Counted from the stretch's first letter, positions 14,130-27,411 are shown. The stretch: DNA of 64,000 nucleotides from Chamaelirium japonicum (GCA_947650365.1 CANTAL010000666.1:1-64000); one strand, 5' to 3'. The notes: generated by a model from the letters alone, not told the origin. Translations and numbers: made by a program.

Positions 14130-14800
14130 CCCCAAATAGTATTCGCGGGCCCCAAGCAGAGCTACAAGTCCCACCGTCATCTCCGTAGGGCCCAAGCAAA
14201 GCTACGGGACATACAGCCGTCTCCGTGGGGCCTAGGCAGGGCTGTGGGTCCCATGGTTGTCTCTATGGGTCTCAGGTAGGGCTGCGGGTCCCATAGTCAT
14301 CTCCGTAGGCCCCAAGCAAGACTGCAGATCCGATAGTCATTTCTGTGGGCCCTAAGCAGGGCTACGGGTCCCATTATAAGGCGTTATCCAGATTTTACAT
14401 CCACAGTCACCCCCCTCCCAGCTATGCAGGTGCTAACCTAGCTGACTGGGACTCTATGATGCAAAACCGGCTGTGTGTCTGCCAACCTGCTATCCGAGAC
14501 CAATCGACGTGCCTGCCGACCCCCTGCTAAGGGTCGGCCACTGTCCATTTACTGATCCCTTGCCCGGGGATTGATCATAGCACCTGTCGCCCCCCTGCCA
14601 AGGGTCAGCCACTATACATCTACCGACCCCCTTTTCGGGGGCCGATCGTTGCGCTCGTCGACCCCCTCCCAAGGGTTGACCACTGTCCATCTGCCGACCC
14701 CCTGCCAAGGGTCAGCCACTGTCCGTCTGCCGAACCCTGTCCGGGTATCAACCGTAGCGCCTGCCGACCCCTTACCAAGGGCTGGCCACTGTCCATGTGA
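14130..14800. repeat. GC-rich tandem repeats, two unit types
   Basis: About 14130-14370 contains some four units of roughly 60 bp, each with GGGCCCAAGCAGGGCTACGG-like text. About 14505-14800 contains several units of roughly 50 bp with GACCCCCTGCCAAGGGTCAG. Such arrays are common in LTRs or untranslated parts of Ty3/gypsy elements, but no LTR boundary is visible. Confidence 0.7.
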
Positions 14801-14889
14801 GCGGGTTGGACTCATCTGTGCGCGGGTCGGACTCATCGATGTGCGGGTCAGGCGTGTAAGCGGGTTGAACGCATGGCCGATTGGTTGGC

Positions 14890-15250
14890 CACCACTCCTA
14901 CCCTAAACGCACCCGCCCTAAGCTTAACCCTAAACCTACCCCCCCAACCCTAACCCTAAAGCTCCCTCTCCTCTAAGCCTAACCTTAAACCCTACCCCCC
15001 TAACCCTAAACTCAATCCCCCTAAGCTTAACCCTAAACCCTAAACCCACCCCCCCTAAGCCTAACTCCACACCCCTAAACCACCCCCCCCCCCCCCCAAT
15101 AAGCCTAGCTCTACACCCTAAACCCACCCCCCTAAGCCTTACCCTAAACCCACCCCCTCTAAGCCTTGCCCAAAACCCTAAACCCACCCCCCCTAAGCCT
15201 AACCCTAAATCCACCCCTTAAGCCTAACCCTAAACCCACCCCCCTAACCC
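14890..15250. repeat. Degenerate telomere-like (CCCTAAA) tract
   Basis: Roughly 360 bp of C-rich sequence is dominated by AACCCTAAACC, CCCTAAGCCTAACCC and poly-C runs. Intact CCCTAAA heptamers, the plant telomere unit, occur repeatedly, but spacing is irregular and CCCCCTAAGCC variants are frequent. It is interstitial and noncoding. Confidence 0.75.
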
Positions 15251-15379
15251 TGACGGCCGGGCAGTAGTCCCTTATTTGAGCGAGCTTTGGAGGAGGTCAG
15301 GAAATCTCTCGTTTCTTTTTGAAATCGACAGCGAGGGTATCTATCCAGTCGATAGCCTTGGGCTAATTGAATACCTAAT

Positions 15380-15552
15380 CTTTGGATGCTTCAGACCTTG
15401 TCCTTAAGCACTAGAGCCGTCTTTTTGGGCGCGTTGAGTGCCGAGGCGGAGGCTGCCTCGAACTTTGTCTGTGAGTGCTGGAGCTGTCTCTCCGGGCGCA
15501 TTGAGTACCAAGACGGAGGTCGCCTTGGACTTTGTATATGAGTGTTGGAGCT
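15380..15552. repeat. Tandem repeat of a ~75-bp unit
   Basis: At least two, and partly three, units share GAGTGCTGGAGCTGTCTCT, CGTTGAGTGCCGAGGCGG and CCTCGAACTTTGT. The array abuts the LTR fragment starting at 15553. Confidence 0.65.
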
Positions 15553-15856
15553 TGTATGCACAAAAAAAGATTCGGATCGTCTTTATTGCAAACACACGAA
15601 GATTACAGATACCGGGACCCGGGGACTCGGGGGTGGTGAGCCGGGTGCGGTGAATATTCAATCAGGAGATTGTGAGAGAGATCCTCTGGAGGGTCCTTTT
15701 GATCCGCGTCTCTATGTGGTATTTGTGTGAGAGCTCTAAAGGGGTTTCCCAGGACAGAGGTCTTTACAGGGTGAAGGTTTCTTGAGAGGCTAAGGAATAT
15801 CCGCCGTTGCTTTTATCCCTTCCGTGCTTCGCGCTTTCTCAGCTATCCGCCGTTGC
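15553..15856 (-). mobile_element. LTR fragment (family of the 21.6-kb solo LTR)
   Basis: The fragment starts TGTATGCAC and matches the 3' part of the LTR at 21612-23635 on the opposite strand: the CTTTATTGC...ACACGAAGATTACAG block, GGGACCCGGGGACTCGGGGGTG, and the GAGAGCTCT...GACAGAGGTC block. It stops near 15856 where a LINE-like tail begins, so the 5' part of the LTR is missing. Confidence 0.85.
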
Positions 15857-15985
15857 TTTTTTTGAGAAATCCCTCTCAGTGAATGAGGGGGGGTTCGGCC
15901 TAGACCCTGACCAGTAGACGAGAAAAAGAGGGGAGGAAGTACATCGGGGGGAGGAACAGACCTAGCTCCCCCTAGTTACAAAGGT
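15857..15985 (-). mobile_element. LINE-like 3' tail
   Basis: On the minus strand the sequence ends ...CTGAGAGGGATTTCTCAAAAAAA, that is a poly-A tail. A near-identical tail (TTGAGAAATCCCTTTCAGTG) recurs at 44280. Truncation at the 5' end with a poly-A end fits a LINE or a SINE mobilised by one. No coding domain remains. Confidence 0.5.
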
Positions 15986-16520
15986 TCAAAATGAAATCTT
16001 TCGGCCCTGGACTCAAATTACAAGACCAAAGGTGGATCAACGACTTGCAATGAGTGATGACGCTCTCCCTGGTGGCCCGCTTGTGTTTGAACACCCGACG
16101 ATTCCTATCAAGCTAGAGCACCTAGCAGATGCCAATTGCCAGGACATCCCATCCCTTGTGGTCCGATGCGAACTCTTCTTCGACGCCAGGATGCCCAAAG
16201 AGCCCCCACTGATGTCGGGTGGGAAGGTATGTCTAGCTTCCTGGGGAAATGAAGTCAAACACACCGCGAGAACTCACATCTCAGTAGTAGGTGGTCCGTA
16301 GACTTGTCCACAAGCCCGCAAAGTGAGCACGACGGATCTGGCACTCCATGATGGTTGCGTTTTGAGATCCTTGAAGGCGAGCAATATGAAGATCCGACTA
16401 ATTATCGACAGTTCATGGTTCTTATATTATCTACATTTCATTAACGAAATGAATATATCATAGGGTGGCACCATCTGCTCCTATTGACCATTGGAGGGAT
16501 CCCTCAACTAATTAGCTTTT
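15986..16520. other. Gene-free interval
   Basis: Nothing recognisable is encoded. The short plus-strand frame at 16032-16301 matches no family I know. Confidence 0.4.
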
Positions 16521-16530
16521 ATTTTCAATA

Positions 16531-16781
16531 GAGTTATTTTGACTTTGCCCCCCTAAATTTTGCCTTGAATTAGACTTTACCCCCCATTTTTCATTAATTA
16601 TACGTTACCCTCCAAAACTAACTGTTCCGTCAGCTCACCCTTTACGGAAAATAAATAAAGTTTTGAAAGGGTGAGCTGACGGAAAATAAATAAAGTTTTG
16701 AGGGTAAAGTCAAATTAATGAAAATATGGGGGGTAAAGTCTAATTCAAGGCAAAATTTGGGGGGCAAAGTCAAAATAACCC
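16531..16781. mobile_element. Mutator-type foldback MITE
   Basis: The 251-bp element is palindromic almost throughout: the left half reads GTTATTTTGACTTTGCCCCCC and the right half its reverse complement, with GTCAGCTCACCCTTT / AAAGGGTGAGCTGAC at the centre. It is flanked by a perfect 9-bp target duplication TTTTCAATA (16522-16530 and 16782-16790). Long TIRs and a 9-bp duplication are the hallmark of Mutator-superfamily MITEs. Confidence 0.88.
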
Positions 16782-17046
16782 TTTTCAATACCCAAAGTTT
16801 TGCATTCGCACCAACATTTTAGGTTTTGGAAGGCACATGAGTAGGGTTTATGAACTGGTTCCGGGTGTATAGATTTGTAGAAGGAATCTCACAAGAAAAT
16901 GCAGGTTAAACCGCCTTACCGGCTTGCTGACATATCAAGTCGTGCCCCATTTTCTCGTCCGATTTTTATACCAATGTCAATCGTGCTCGTTTTCTCGCCT
17001 GACTTTTATGCCGATGTCAGTCGTGCACACGACCGTGCCTGGCTGA

Positions 17047-18110
17047 TTACTCCTTACTCCTTAGATCTGTCTCCGTTGTTTCTTTATGCACGAACTTCAG
17101 AGTTGTATGTGGCACTTTTGCTTGTTTCCAAACAAGCATGTTTGGAGTAACATTTTCAATAATCTTCACTTTTGCTTCATAACAAGACATGAGCACCTCC
17201 TTGAACACGAACTTCATCTCTTTGCACAGTGAATCCGTTGCTTGATCATCGTCACCATCTTTGCCCCCGAACCGAGAGCCCAATCATCGAGCTTGGTGAT
17301 TGCCCAAGTCTTTCAACCTGGCCACTGGAACCCGCCTCCTAATCATCTTCGTCCTTGAGCGTGCTCTACCTGCACCTTTATTCTTCACTAAATATCGTGC
17401 ATATGTTGCTACCCTCCCGGCTAATCTGTATAGGCCTCCACCTAAGGTTCCCCTAATGGTCATGGAGGTTCCGTCCCAAACCTCCACAACTCCACCTTGA
17501 CCGGTGAAGGTGCGTCCGAGGGAATCTAGTCTGGAAAATGAGACTAGATTTTCTCATCACCCTAAAACATGACAGACATCCTTGAGTGTCTGTATTTGTC
17601 CGTCAAACATCTCAAGTCGAATATCCCCAACTCCTTTTATCGACACCTTGGAGTCGTCGCCAGTCGTCAACTTACCACCATTGCACTCTGCATACTTATC
17701 GAACCATGCCATGTGCGAACAAATATGATGTGTGGCCCCAATATCGATTATCCAGTCATGATCTGATATAGAATCAATGGTAACCATCAGAACATCCCCC
17801 TCATTGAAACCCCTCGATGAGGCATAATTGACAGATCCATCATCCTTAACTTTGGATGACCCTAAGCAATCCGGTCTTGCTTCATCTTTCCACTTGCACT
17901 CCGATTTAAAGTATGTGTCTAGATCTTCCACACTTCCAACAAGTGTCTTGCCTCTTCTTCTTTGCCCTCGCAACCACTGTTAGCGCCTTAGATTGAATGT
18001 CACAACCTGTCTTGATCGTCCTCTTTAACCGAAGCCCATTAGCGAGAAGTATACCTGTGATAATCTCCAACTTGATGGGTTCTTTTTTGTATAGCATCGT
18101 GACCTTCAAA
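17047..18110 (-). pseudogene. Copia retrotransposon gag-protease remnant
   Basis: On the minus strand a CCHC zinc knuckle (DTCWKCGRSRHI) is followed by a spacer and by an aspartic protease core: DHDWIIDIGATHHIC, with catalytic DIGA in place of DSGA, and continuing to DVCHVLG. After an in-frame break come KNLVSFSRLDSLG and GGLYRLAGRVATYARYLVKN, the GAG-pre-integrase region. Stops and frameshifts separate the blocks, so it is dead. No integrase, reverse transcriptase or LTR is attached. The remaining part toward 17047 is unrecognised. Confidence 0.85.
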
Positions 18111-18129
18111 TGCTTGTAGGACTAGGGCA

Positions 18130-18400
18130 AAGATTCTAGAAGAAGTAGCGCCTTTGGTCAAGCAGTCGGATCTGGTCAACAGCTCGACTGATGACCACCA
18201 AACCTAGTTTTAGTGCGGTACATGTCAAACTAAGGAACGCACCTCTAGTAAGGGATATGGATGGCCTGAAGAAGTGGCGTGCCAATGCAACACTAGTCCG
18301 GTGACCAAACACACCGTGGTATTGGGTCGTGGTTTGATCCCTTATACATTGGTGTTCCAAAGTCACATGCAACTGGTAAGTTTATCAGTCATGGTTCCTA
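18130..18400. other. Short interval without a gene
   Basis: It is the upstream side of the Copia remnant on the minus strand and may be its decayed gag leader. Nothing recognisable is encoded. Confidence 0.4.
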
Positions 18401-18761
18401 AGATTTAGGGCCAATTATCCTAAGCAAAAATACGGTTGTGTGCACCGGTGTCTGCTCATCGATCTGTGCACTGTGTTGGTTTCTTTTGTTTCTTTTGATA
18501 CTATTACAATGGTTTTGGATGCAAGCATTGGGATAATATGAGTTTGAAACCATAATCAGTCAGTTACTTCTGAATAATACTCAGATGCTATTAATATGGT
18601 ACTTATAATATATCTAGTATCGTTTTTTAACATAAATATATATTGAGTAACCAAAAAGGGTTACAATCTAATAAATATAAGTTATTTAGTTACAATACAT
18701 ATAATCTAAGTTATTGCGTAACAAATTATTTTAAATGATACTCAATTTACCCAAAATAATA

Positions 18762-21440
<2,679 letters not shown>

Positions 21441-21606
21441 AAAAGGAAGATCATAAAGAGGGATGAGAGAGAGAGAACAAATCCCATAAATTGTTCTCTT
21501 GCATGGCCATTCAACATTCAAAGAGAAAGATAGAAGATAGTATCTCATATTAAATGATTATTACCATATTAGCTCCTTTTATTGGCTGTGCATAAATCTC
21601 ATTAAT

Positions 21607-21611
21607 ACCAT
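21607..21611. repeat. Target-site duplication, left
   Basis: ACCAT, identical to 23636-23640, brackets the solo LTR. Confidence 0.85.
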
Positions 21612-23635
21612 TGTGGGCACCGAAATTAGCCCACGGGTTGAACCCGACCCGCAAGCAAAACCTGGCCCACACACAACGGCCCGCATGCGAACTCGGCCCG
21701 CACACAACGACCCGCATGCGAAACCTAGCCCGCACACAACGACCCGTATACGAAATATGGCCCGCACAAAACGGCCCGCATGCGAACTTGGCCCGCACAC
21801 AACGGTCCGCATGCGAACTCAGCCCACGCACAAATGGCCCGTAAATGAAACGGACCTGACCCAAAGCGAACGGGTCCCCATCAGACCCGCTACCCGAACC
21901 CAAAAAGGGGGCCCACTGGCCCCCCTTCTTGAAAACCGTGCCCCTCCCCATGGGGAGGTGTGGCCGGTCATGAGGGGAAGAAAGGAAAAAAAAAGAAAAG
22001 AAAAAAAAAATCCAAACCACCTCGATGCGGGGGGAGGTGGCGTGGACGTCTACACATCCGTAGATCCACGACAATCCCTCGATCCGACGGACAAGATGAT
22101 ATCGTGTCGCCATGAAATCTGAAAGTGCAAAGATGATAACTCAATCTTCAAAGATCAAGTCATATCTTGCCCATAACCATCCCCACAAAATAGGAAAACA
22201 AATCAAAGTTGGTTCTCCCAAATAAGGTAACCACATCTTGATGGTTATGGGGGGAGATATTGGATGAAACAAAAAGATTTCAGCCATATCTCTCCCAACC
22301 TCCCCTCTTCGCCTATAAATAAAAGGGGTGGGGGAAGGCATGAAGGGTCAAAAAGCTGAAGACGAAAGGTCTCTGCAAAAGGGAGCTCCAAAGCTTGAAG
22401 ATCGAAGGCTTCACGAGGCACGGCAAGCGCGTCTTACGGAAACACTTAGCCCATCAAGTCCTCATCAACGTGAAGGCCTTGCACTCAAAGATCAAAGCTT
22501 CGACTTCTCGCACGAAGAAGAAAGCCCGGAGAAGAAGACCCGGAGTCGTCATCATCCTGACTTCTCCAACAATCTCCATCAACTCCGAAGACGCCGCAAG
22601 CAAAGGCCGAAGAAGAAAATCAAAGCCGACAACACCCCGTTGTCTTCAACAAAGTCTTCGACTCCTCGCACGAAGAAGAAAGCTTGGAGAAGAAGGCCTG
22701 AAGCCGGTGCTACCCTTACCGTCTTCATCAACAAAAGCCGATGCTACAATCATCGCACGAAGATCGATGCCATCTCCATCATCTTTATCAACAAAAGCCG
22801 ATGCTACAACCGTCGCACGAAGATTGGTGCTACACCCGCCGTCGTCCAAACAAAGTCTTTATCTCCGATCAAGCCAAAGAAGCCCGGAGAAGAAGAAAAG
22901 TCAAACCGATGCCACAACCGTTGAGGAAGCCAGAAGAACAAAGAAGCCTTGAAGAAGTAGCTATCGCCGTTCGAGAAGAAGATCGAGCCAACGCCGAAGC
23001 AAAAGCCAAAGCAAAAGCACCGGTAAAGCCCGTGCCAAAGCAACGCAAGTGCCAAAGCCAAGCAACTACGCCGGTCACGAGCAAAGCATCGCACGTTCTA
23101 GCCGATACGACACGAAGTTCGGAAAAACTAAAGCATCGCAAGTCTCTAACCGTCTATGTTCAAGCGCAAGTGCCAAAGCAAAGCAAAAGCCAGAGCCACG
23201 CCAAAGCAAAGCCAAAACCAAAAGCCAAAGCCAAAGCCGACACCAAAGCACGATCGACGCTACGAACTGACGATCAAGGACGCCAAGGTCTAGCAAGGAT
23301 CGAGAAAGACACGAAGACCGAGGAACAAAGTCAAAACCCCATAGCCGAGAAAGCACAAAGCACAAAAGGGACAAAATCAACGATGGATATTCCTTAGCCT
23401 CTCAATAAACCCTCACCCTGTAAAGACCTCTGTCCTGGGCAACCCCTTCAGAGCTCTCGCACGAATACCACGTGGAGCGACGGATCAAAGGGACCCTTCA
23501 GAGGATCTCTCCCACAATCTCCTGATCAAATATTCACCGCGCCCGGACTCGTCACACCCAAGCCCCCAGGTCCCGGTATCTGTAATCTTCATGTGTTCGC
23601 AATAAAGATGACCCAAATCTTTTTCTGTGCATACA
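21612..23635 (+). mobile_element. Solo LTR, 2024 bp, with perfect 5-bp TSD
   Basis: The element begins TGTGGGCACC and ends TGCATACA, has the TG...CA termini of an LTR, and is flanked on both sides by ACCAT. No second LTR or internal region adjoins it. The 5' part holds repeats of CCCGCATGCGAA / CCCGCACACAACG; the middle (about 22340-23400) is an A/G/C-rich tract with minisatellite-like units (CATCAACAAAAGCCGATGC and CACGAAGA...) that gives long Lys/Ala/Ser/Pro-rich frames without a known domain. The 3' part carries an AATAAAG signal near 23600. Related copies lie at 27848-30075 and 61529-63778. Its superfamily cannot be told from an LTR alone. Confidence 0.88.
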
Positions 23636-23640
23636 ACCAT
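23636..23640. repeat. Target-site duplication, right
   Basis: ACCAT, the right partner of the duplication at 21607-21611. Confidence 0.85.
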
Positions 23641-25107
23641 ATTAGCATACTAGCAAGGAAGGTCATAAAAGGGATGAGAGAGAGAGAGAGAATCCTATAA
23701 ATCTCTTGGCTATGCAAACCATATTAGCCCCTAACAACCCAATGGTGCGATGTCAACTGTCCAATTGTGCTTGCTTATATGCAGAGACCACATCAATGAA
23801 CCCATCGATCCAGCTGTGGTTGTCGAGTTCAGAGAAAGCAACCAACACTAATCTCCTCCCCGGCTTCGACATCCATCGCCTATCTGTATCAATGGAATGA
23901 TGATCTACACCGCGCTTCGAGTTTATGCGGGGTCCTGAAATCGATCCTCTATTCGTCGCCGTGAAGTATTTGGTATCATCTCCAATCGAACGGACTTACG
24001 ACGACCACATGCAAATTTATACTCAACTGGACAGAGGTCACCGACAAACTCCAACGTATGATCGTACGAGGGGACGCTCACATGGCAACATCCAAATCGT
24101 CCAGCATCACATGTGTAAAGTCCACAATCCGTGACCACACATGAAGAAAGTACCGGCAAGCGACAACATCCGAATAGACTGTCTATACGAACAAAGGACG
24201 GGCGGTCTATATGCTGACTAGGATAAAATGGAACAAAAAGCTGACTAGATAAAAAGGAATGTTGACTAGACAAAACACCCTCCCTCTCTTCCCCCGATCG
24301 CCCTCTCTTCGTCTCTCTCTCTGTCTCTCTCTCTTCCCCAGATCTCTATCTAATAAGAAAGGAGAGAGAGATTCAAAAGGGAGCAGGGACAGGTCTGCAT
24401 GCATGGCTCGAAGATGGGGTTGGTTTGTATGCGAGTCACGCAAAGTTGTAATGGGTTAAGTCAGGTGCGATGGGCAAAAGGAATAAGAAACGAAAAGAGA
24501 AAATAAAGAGAAGAGAAGAGAAAGATAAGAAAAAGGAAAGGTGGAAATAGAGGAGAGAGAAATGGTGGCAGGCCTGGGTGTTATCCGTGCAACATTCGCA
24601 AGCCACTATCATACTCTGTTAAGTTCCGTAGAACGTTCAAGGTACTCCTCTGGTTCGAATCATGCGATTTGCTGATCCGATGATTTCATTTCTCGATCGA
24701 ATTCCATAATTTTTTTTTTCATTAATTTTCAAAAAACCTCCAAACGAGCTGTGCATCCTCTATCGACTCGCCGTGAGAATATCCATCACTTAGTCACGAT
24801 GCCCTTGAGCTAGCTGCTGTAGGCCAGTATTACCGTCGAAACTGTTTTGTTGCCGAAGGTGGTTAGATGTGTTGTCGTGCGAATACGATGGTGTTTGTGG
24901 GGGTGGTGATGCCAGGGGGTGTCTTGTTGCCGAAGGTGGATCATTGCAGTGCCGACGGGTGTGTGGCCACCGAAGGCGGCCCGCTGCAATGCCGACAGGC
25001 ACGTACATGCACTAGTATTGAAACATTGCATATTCTTTAGCTAATTTAGCATATGCAAAAGGCCTTAAGGATGCCTTTCATTTTTTAATATTATTTTGAA
25101 TAAAATC
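23641..25107. other. Gene-free interval with flank duplications
   Basis: No recognised gene. About 23655-23700 (GGATGAGAGAGAG...CCTATAAAT) resembles 21445-21500 on the other side of the solo LTR, and 24210-24275 (GCTGACTAGGATAAAATGG) resembles 21330-21385. 24290-24540 is rich in CT/GA. The remainder is unremarkable. Confidence 0.5.
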
Positions 25108-26068
25108 TAGGGGTGGGACTTAGGCGGGTTTGACCCGAGCCCGACCCGCCCAACCCAAACAATGGACAAACATGGGGCAAAGTTTGTTAAAAACTTGGAC
25201 GGGTTTGGGCATCATCTTTCCCAACCCTGAGGAACCCAAGGAACCAAAGTAGGCGGGTATAGTTAGGGCTGGCAATTTCGGACCTGATACGACAAACCTG
25301 ACACGACTCGACATGAAGTTAGCGGGTCTGGGTTAGGGTTAAACGGGTTCGGGTCATAAACGGGTTAACACGATAGACCCGTTTAATAAACGGGTCGGGT
25401 CCGGGTTTAGAGTCTGGACACGGTAGACTCGGGAAGACCAGTTTAAAATTCACCGGGTTGTGTCAGGTCGAGTCGGGTTGGGTTTGCCCGCAATCCGATA
25501 CTATAATACATAGTATCAGCGGGTCCATCGGGTAATGTTGGGTTGAGTCGGATCGGGTCAACTGAATAAACCCGTGTGGTAAACGGGTCTTATCGGGTCT
25601 ACCCGTTTATAAACGGGTCAGGTACAGGTTTAGAATCTAGACATGATTAGTTAAACGGGTCGGGTCCGAGTCTAGAGGTTTTGGACACGACCCGAAACTA
25701 GACACGACACGAACCTGACCCGACACAACCCATTGCCACCCCTAGGTACAGTGGCATACATGGTTGCATGGCTGCTGTTGTTGATTCATCACCATAGTCA
25801 TTCGATGGATTTTTTAGAGAGAGAGAGAAAGAGTGGTGTTGACTGATTTTATTTTTTGTAGTAGTGACAATTATTTGTTAATAGAATAATTTATTTTTCT
25901 TCTTCTCTTCTTTTAGTTTTAAAAGATCAAGTATTTTTATTTATTGTGATCATCAAATTAAACCGTCCAACCAGCCCATTTTTTTGTAAATTGGGCAAAA
26001 CGGGTTGAGGTGTGTGTGTAGGTCGGGCTTGCATGTCAACCCGCCAAACCCGCCCAAGTCCCACCCTA
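25108..26068. mobile_element. hAT-like MITE with nested insertion, upstream of the FKBP gene
   Basis: The termini are TAGGGGTGGGACTTAGGCGG and the inverse CCGCCCAAGTCCCACCCTA. A perfect 8-bp target duplication ATAAAATC lies at 25100-25107 and 26069-26076, as expected for the hAT superfamily. The interior holds GGGTTTGACCCG-type repeats and the nested element at 25264-25745. Its right end is only about 120 bp from the FKBP start codon, so it must lie in or next to that gene's promoter. Confidence 0.85.
25264..25745. mobile_element. Nested hAT-like MITE rich in ACCCGTTT repeats
   Basis: Termini are TAGGGCTGGCAATTTCGG and GCCACCCCTAG, with flanking GTATAGT/GTACAGT as a likely target duplication differing at one base. 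The interior is made of AAACGGGTC / GACCCGTTT words in both orientations. A second copy, opposite in orientation, is at 45651-46105. There is no coding capacity. Confidence 0.8.
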
Positions 26069-26148
26069 ATAAAATCCCATACCCGATCCAGTCTTCAACC
26101 CATTGCCTAGCCAATGACCGCACCGTACATCTGAGTCGAGTGAAAAAC

Positions 26149-26186
26149 TTAGCTCAGTTGGTCGAGCGCGTGGCTTGTTTCGACAA
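26149..26186 (+). other. tRNA-Asn-like 5' fragment in the FKBP leader
   Basis: TTAGCTCAGTTGGTCGAGCG followed by CGTGGCTTGTT resembles the D-arm and 5' anticodon stem of nuclear tRNA-Asn, including an A-box. No T-arm or B-box follows; instead the FKBP start codon appears within a few bases. It could be a SINE or tRNA relic or chance. Confidence 0.4.
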
Positions 26187-26187
26187 C

Positions 26188-26463
26188 ATGAGCATCTTCT
26201 CTTCAGCGCTCCGCTCTCCTCCTCCACCGGTTGGTCTCCCGCCCACCCAGAAAACCCTAGCCAACGCCGCCCTTTCACCACCCGCTACCACAAGGAGAGT
26301 TCTTGTTTCTGCTGCGGCGCTCATCTCCTCCGCCCCACTCTTATCATCAGCGGCAGCATCATCTCCTCCCGCCGCGGAGTTTTTCGAGATCCCGGCCTCC
26401 GGCGGGGTGAAGGCCTTGGAACTCCGCGAAGGAGGCGGAGAGATCCCATGCGGCGGCGATGAG
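26188..26463 (+). CDS. FKBP19: FKBP-type PPIase, thylakoid lumen (FKBP19-like), exon 1
   Basis: Exon 1 encodes residues 1-92 of a 212-residue protein; exons 2-4 are at 40358-40480, 44485-44601 and 49378-49500, all phase 0. The family catalyses peptidyl-prolyl cis-trans isomerisation or acts as a chaperone. Residues 1-35 look like a chloroplast transit peptide. A twin-arginine pair (TTRRVLVSAAAL, Arg36-Arg37), a hydrophobic stretch and an AxA site near residue 57 predict Tat import into the thylakoid lumen. The mature part opens EFFEIPASGGVKALELREG, as in Arabidopsis FKBP19. The start gives this targeting peptide; an upstream in-frame Met at 26005 would lie inside the hAT element. The donor is ambiguous: GTGGTA allows exon ends at 26463 or 26466, adding one Val. 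I prefer 26463 because it keeps the family spacing DE-VxIHYYG. Confidence 0.88.
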
Positions 26464-27146
26464 GTGGTAAAAGATTGTTTGTTTATTACTAACACAGTCG
26501 TTCCGTTTCAAATTAGGCTTCTTTTCTTCTTTTCTTTTTGGGGAAATTAAGTGTAGGTCCACGATAACATTTTGGTTATATTAAGAGGACGGTTTCATTT
26601 GTTTGCGTACAGTAGGTCCATATACAATGGTTAATTTTAAAGGTGATCATTTTCCAATTTTTTTTGCACGTAAGAGGCATTTTCAAACCGTTTTGGATGA
26701 CATGTTTTTTTAAAATACCAAAAATACTCATGAGATTTTCCCACATCAATTCACAGTAGATGCTAGTGTCACGGTTTGTTGTTTCGACTCGGGGGGACAA
26801 TGAGTATATTTGGTAAGGGAAGATCTCGAGTATTTTTGGTATTTAAAAAATACGTGTCATCCAAAATGGTTGAAAAGACCCTCTTACTTGCAAAAAACGT
26901 GAAAATGATCGATCACCTTTAAACCGAACTGTTGTCTATGGACCTATTATAAGCAAACAAATGAAATTGTCCTCTTAATATAACGAAAATATTACCGTGG
27001 CTCTGCAGTTAATTTTCCCATAAAATTAACAGGAGGGAATAAATTTGTAATAAGAAAAGAATCATAATATGAAGCAGAACGACTGTGTTAGTAATAAAGA
27101 AACGATCTTTTACCACATGATCGTCGTCAGATAGGGTCTCTCCGTC
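26435..27146. repeat. 0.7-kb imperfect palindrome across the exon 1 splice donor
   Basis: The left arm starts in exon 1 (GCGGAGAG...) and runs through the donor into intron 1. The right arm (to 27146) carries the reverse complement, including the motifs TGGTAAAAGAT, TTATTACTAACACAGTCG, TTATATTAAGAGGAC and GTCCATA. The axis is near 26790. The inner part looks like a foldback element; the outer part is an inverted duplication of the exon-intron junction itself. Confidence 0.85.
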
Positions 27147-27147
27147 A

Positions 27148-27300
27148 TTTGTTTATTACTAATACAGTCGTTCTGCTTGAAATTAGGCTTCTTTTCTCGT
27201 TACTTATTTATTCCCTCATGTTAATTTTATATGTGCATGTGGAATAATAGTGATCTAATAGCTGATTTATATGGGGTTTTCAATTGTAAATGTAAGTTGC
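27148..27300 (+). repeat. Direct duplicate of the start of intron 1
   Basis: Immediately after the palindrome, TTTATTACTAATACAGTCG...AAATTAGGCTTCTTTTCT repeats 26470-26530 in direct orientation. It runs on into TGTGCATGTGGAA and AATAGCTGATTTAT, which recur at 37862-37990. So the 5' end of intron 1 exists in four versions (one inverted). Confidence 0.8.
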
Positions 27301-27411
27301 GGGTGCGATGGTGTTAGCTCAGCTAGTAGAACGATTTATCCTACCCAAAAAAAACCCACCATACATCTCTTATAGTAAATAAATAATAAAATAACCACAT
27401 AGTTTCTATGT

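Noticed and set aside
14936-15214. Gly/Val/Leu-rich 92-codon minus frame
   Set aside because: It is the translation of the telomere-like repeat, not a gene.
18136-18372. 78-codon minus frame before the Copia remnant
   Set aside because: No similarity to gag that I can recognise and no conserved motif.
22328-23397. Lys/Ala/Ser-rich frames of 185-218 codons
   Set aside because: They lie inside the LTR, are rich in AAAGCCAAAGC-type repeats and have no domain. I treat them as by-products of the repeats, though selection was not tested.
27061-27146. A second FKBP exon 1 on the minus strand
   Set aside because: It is only the inverted 3' edge of exon 1 with mutations and lacks the rest of the exon.
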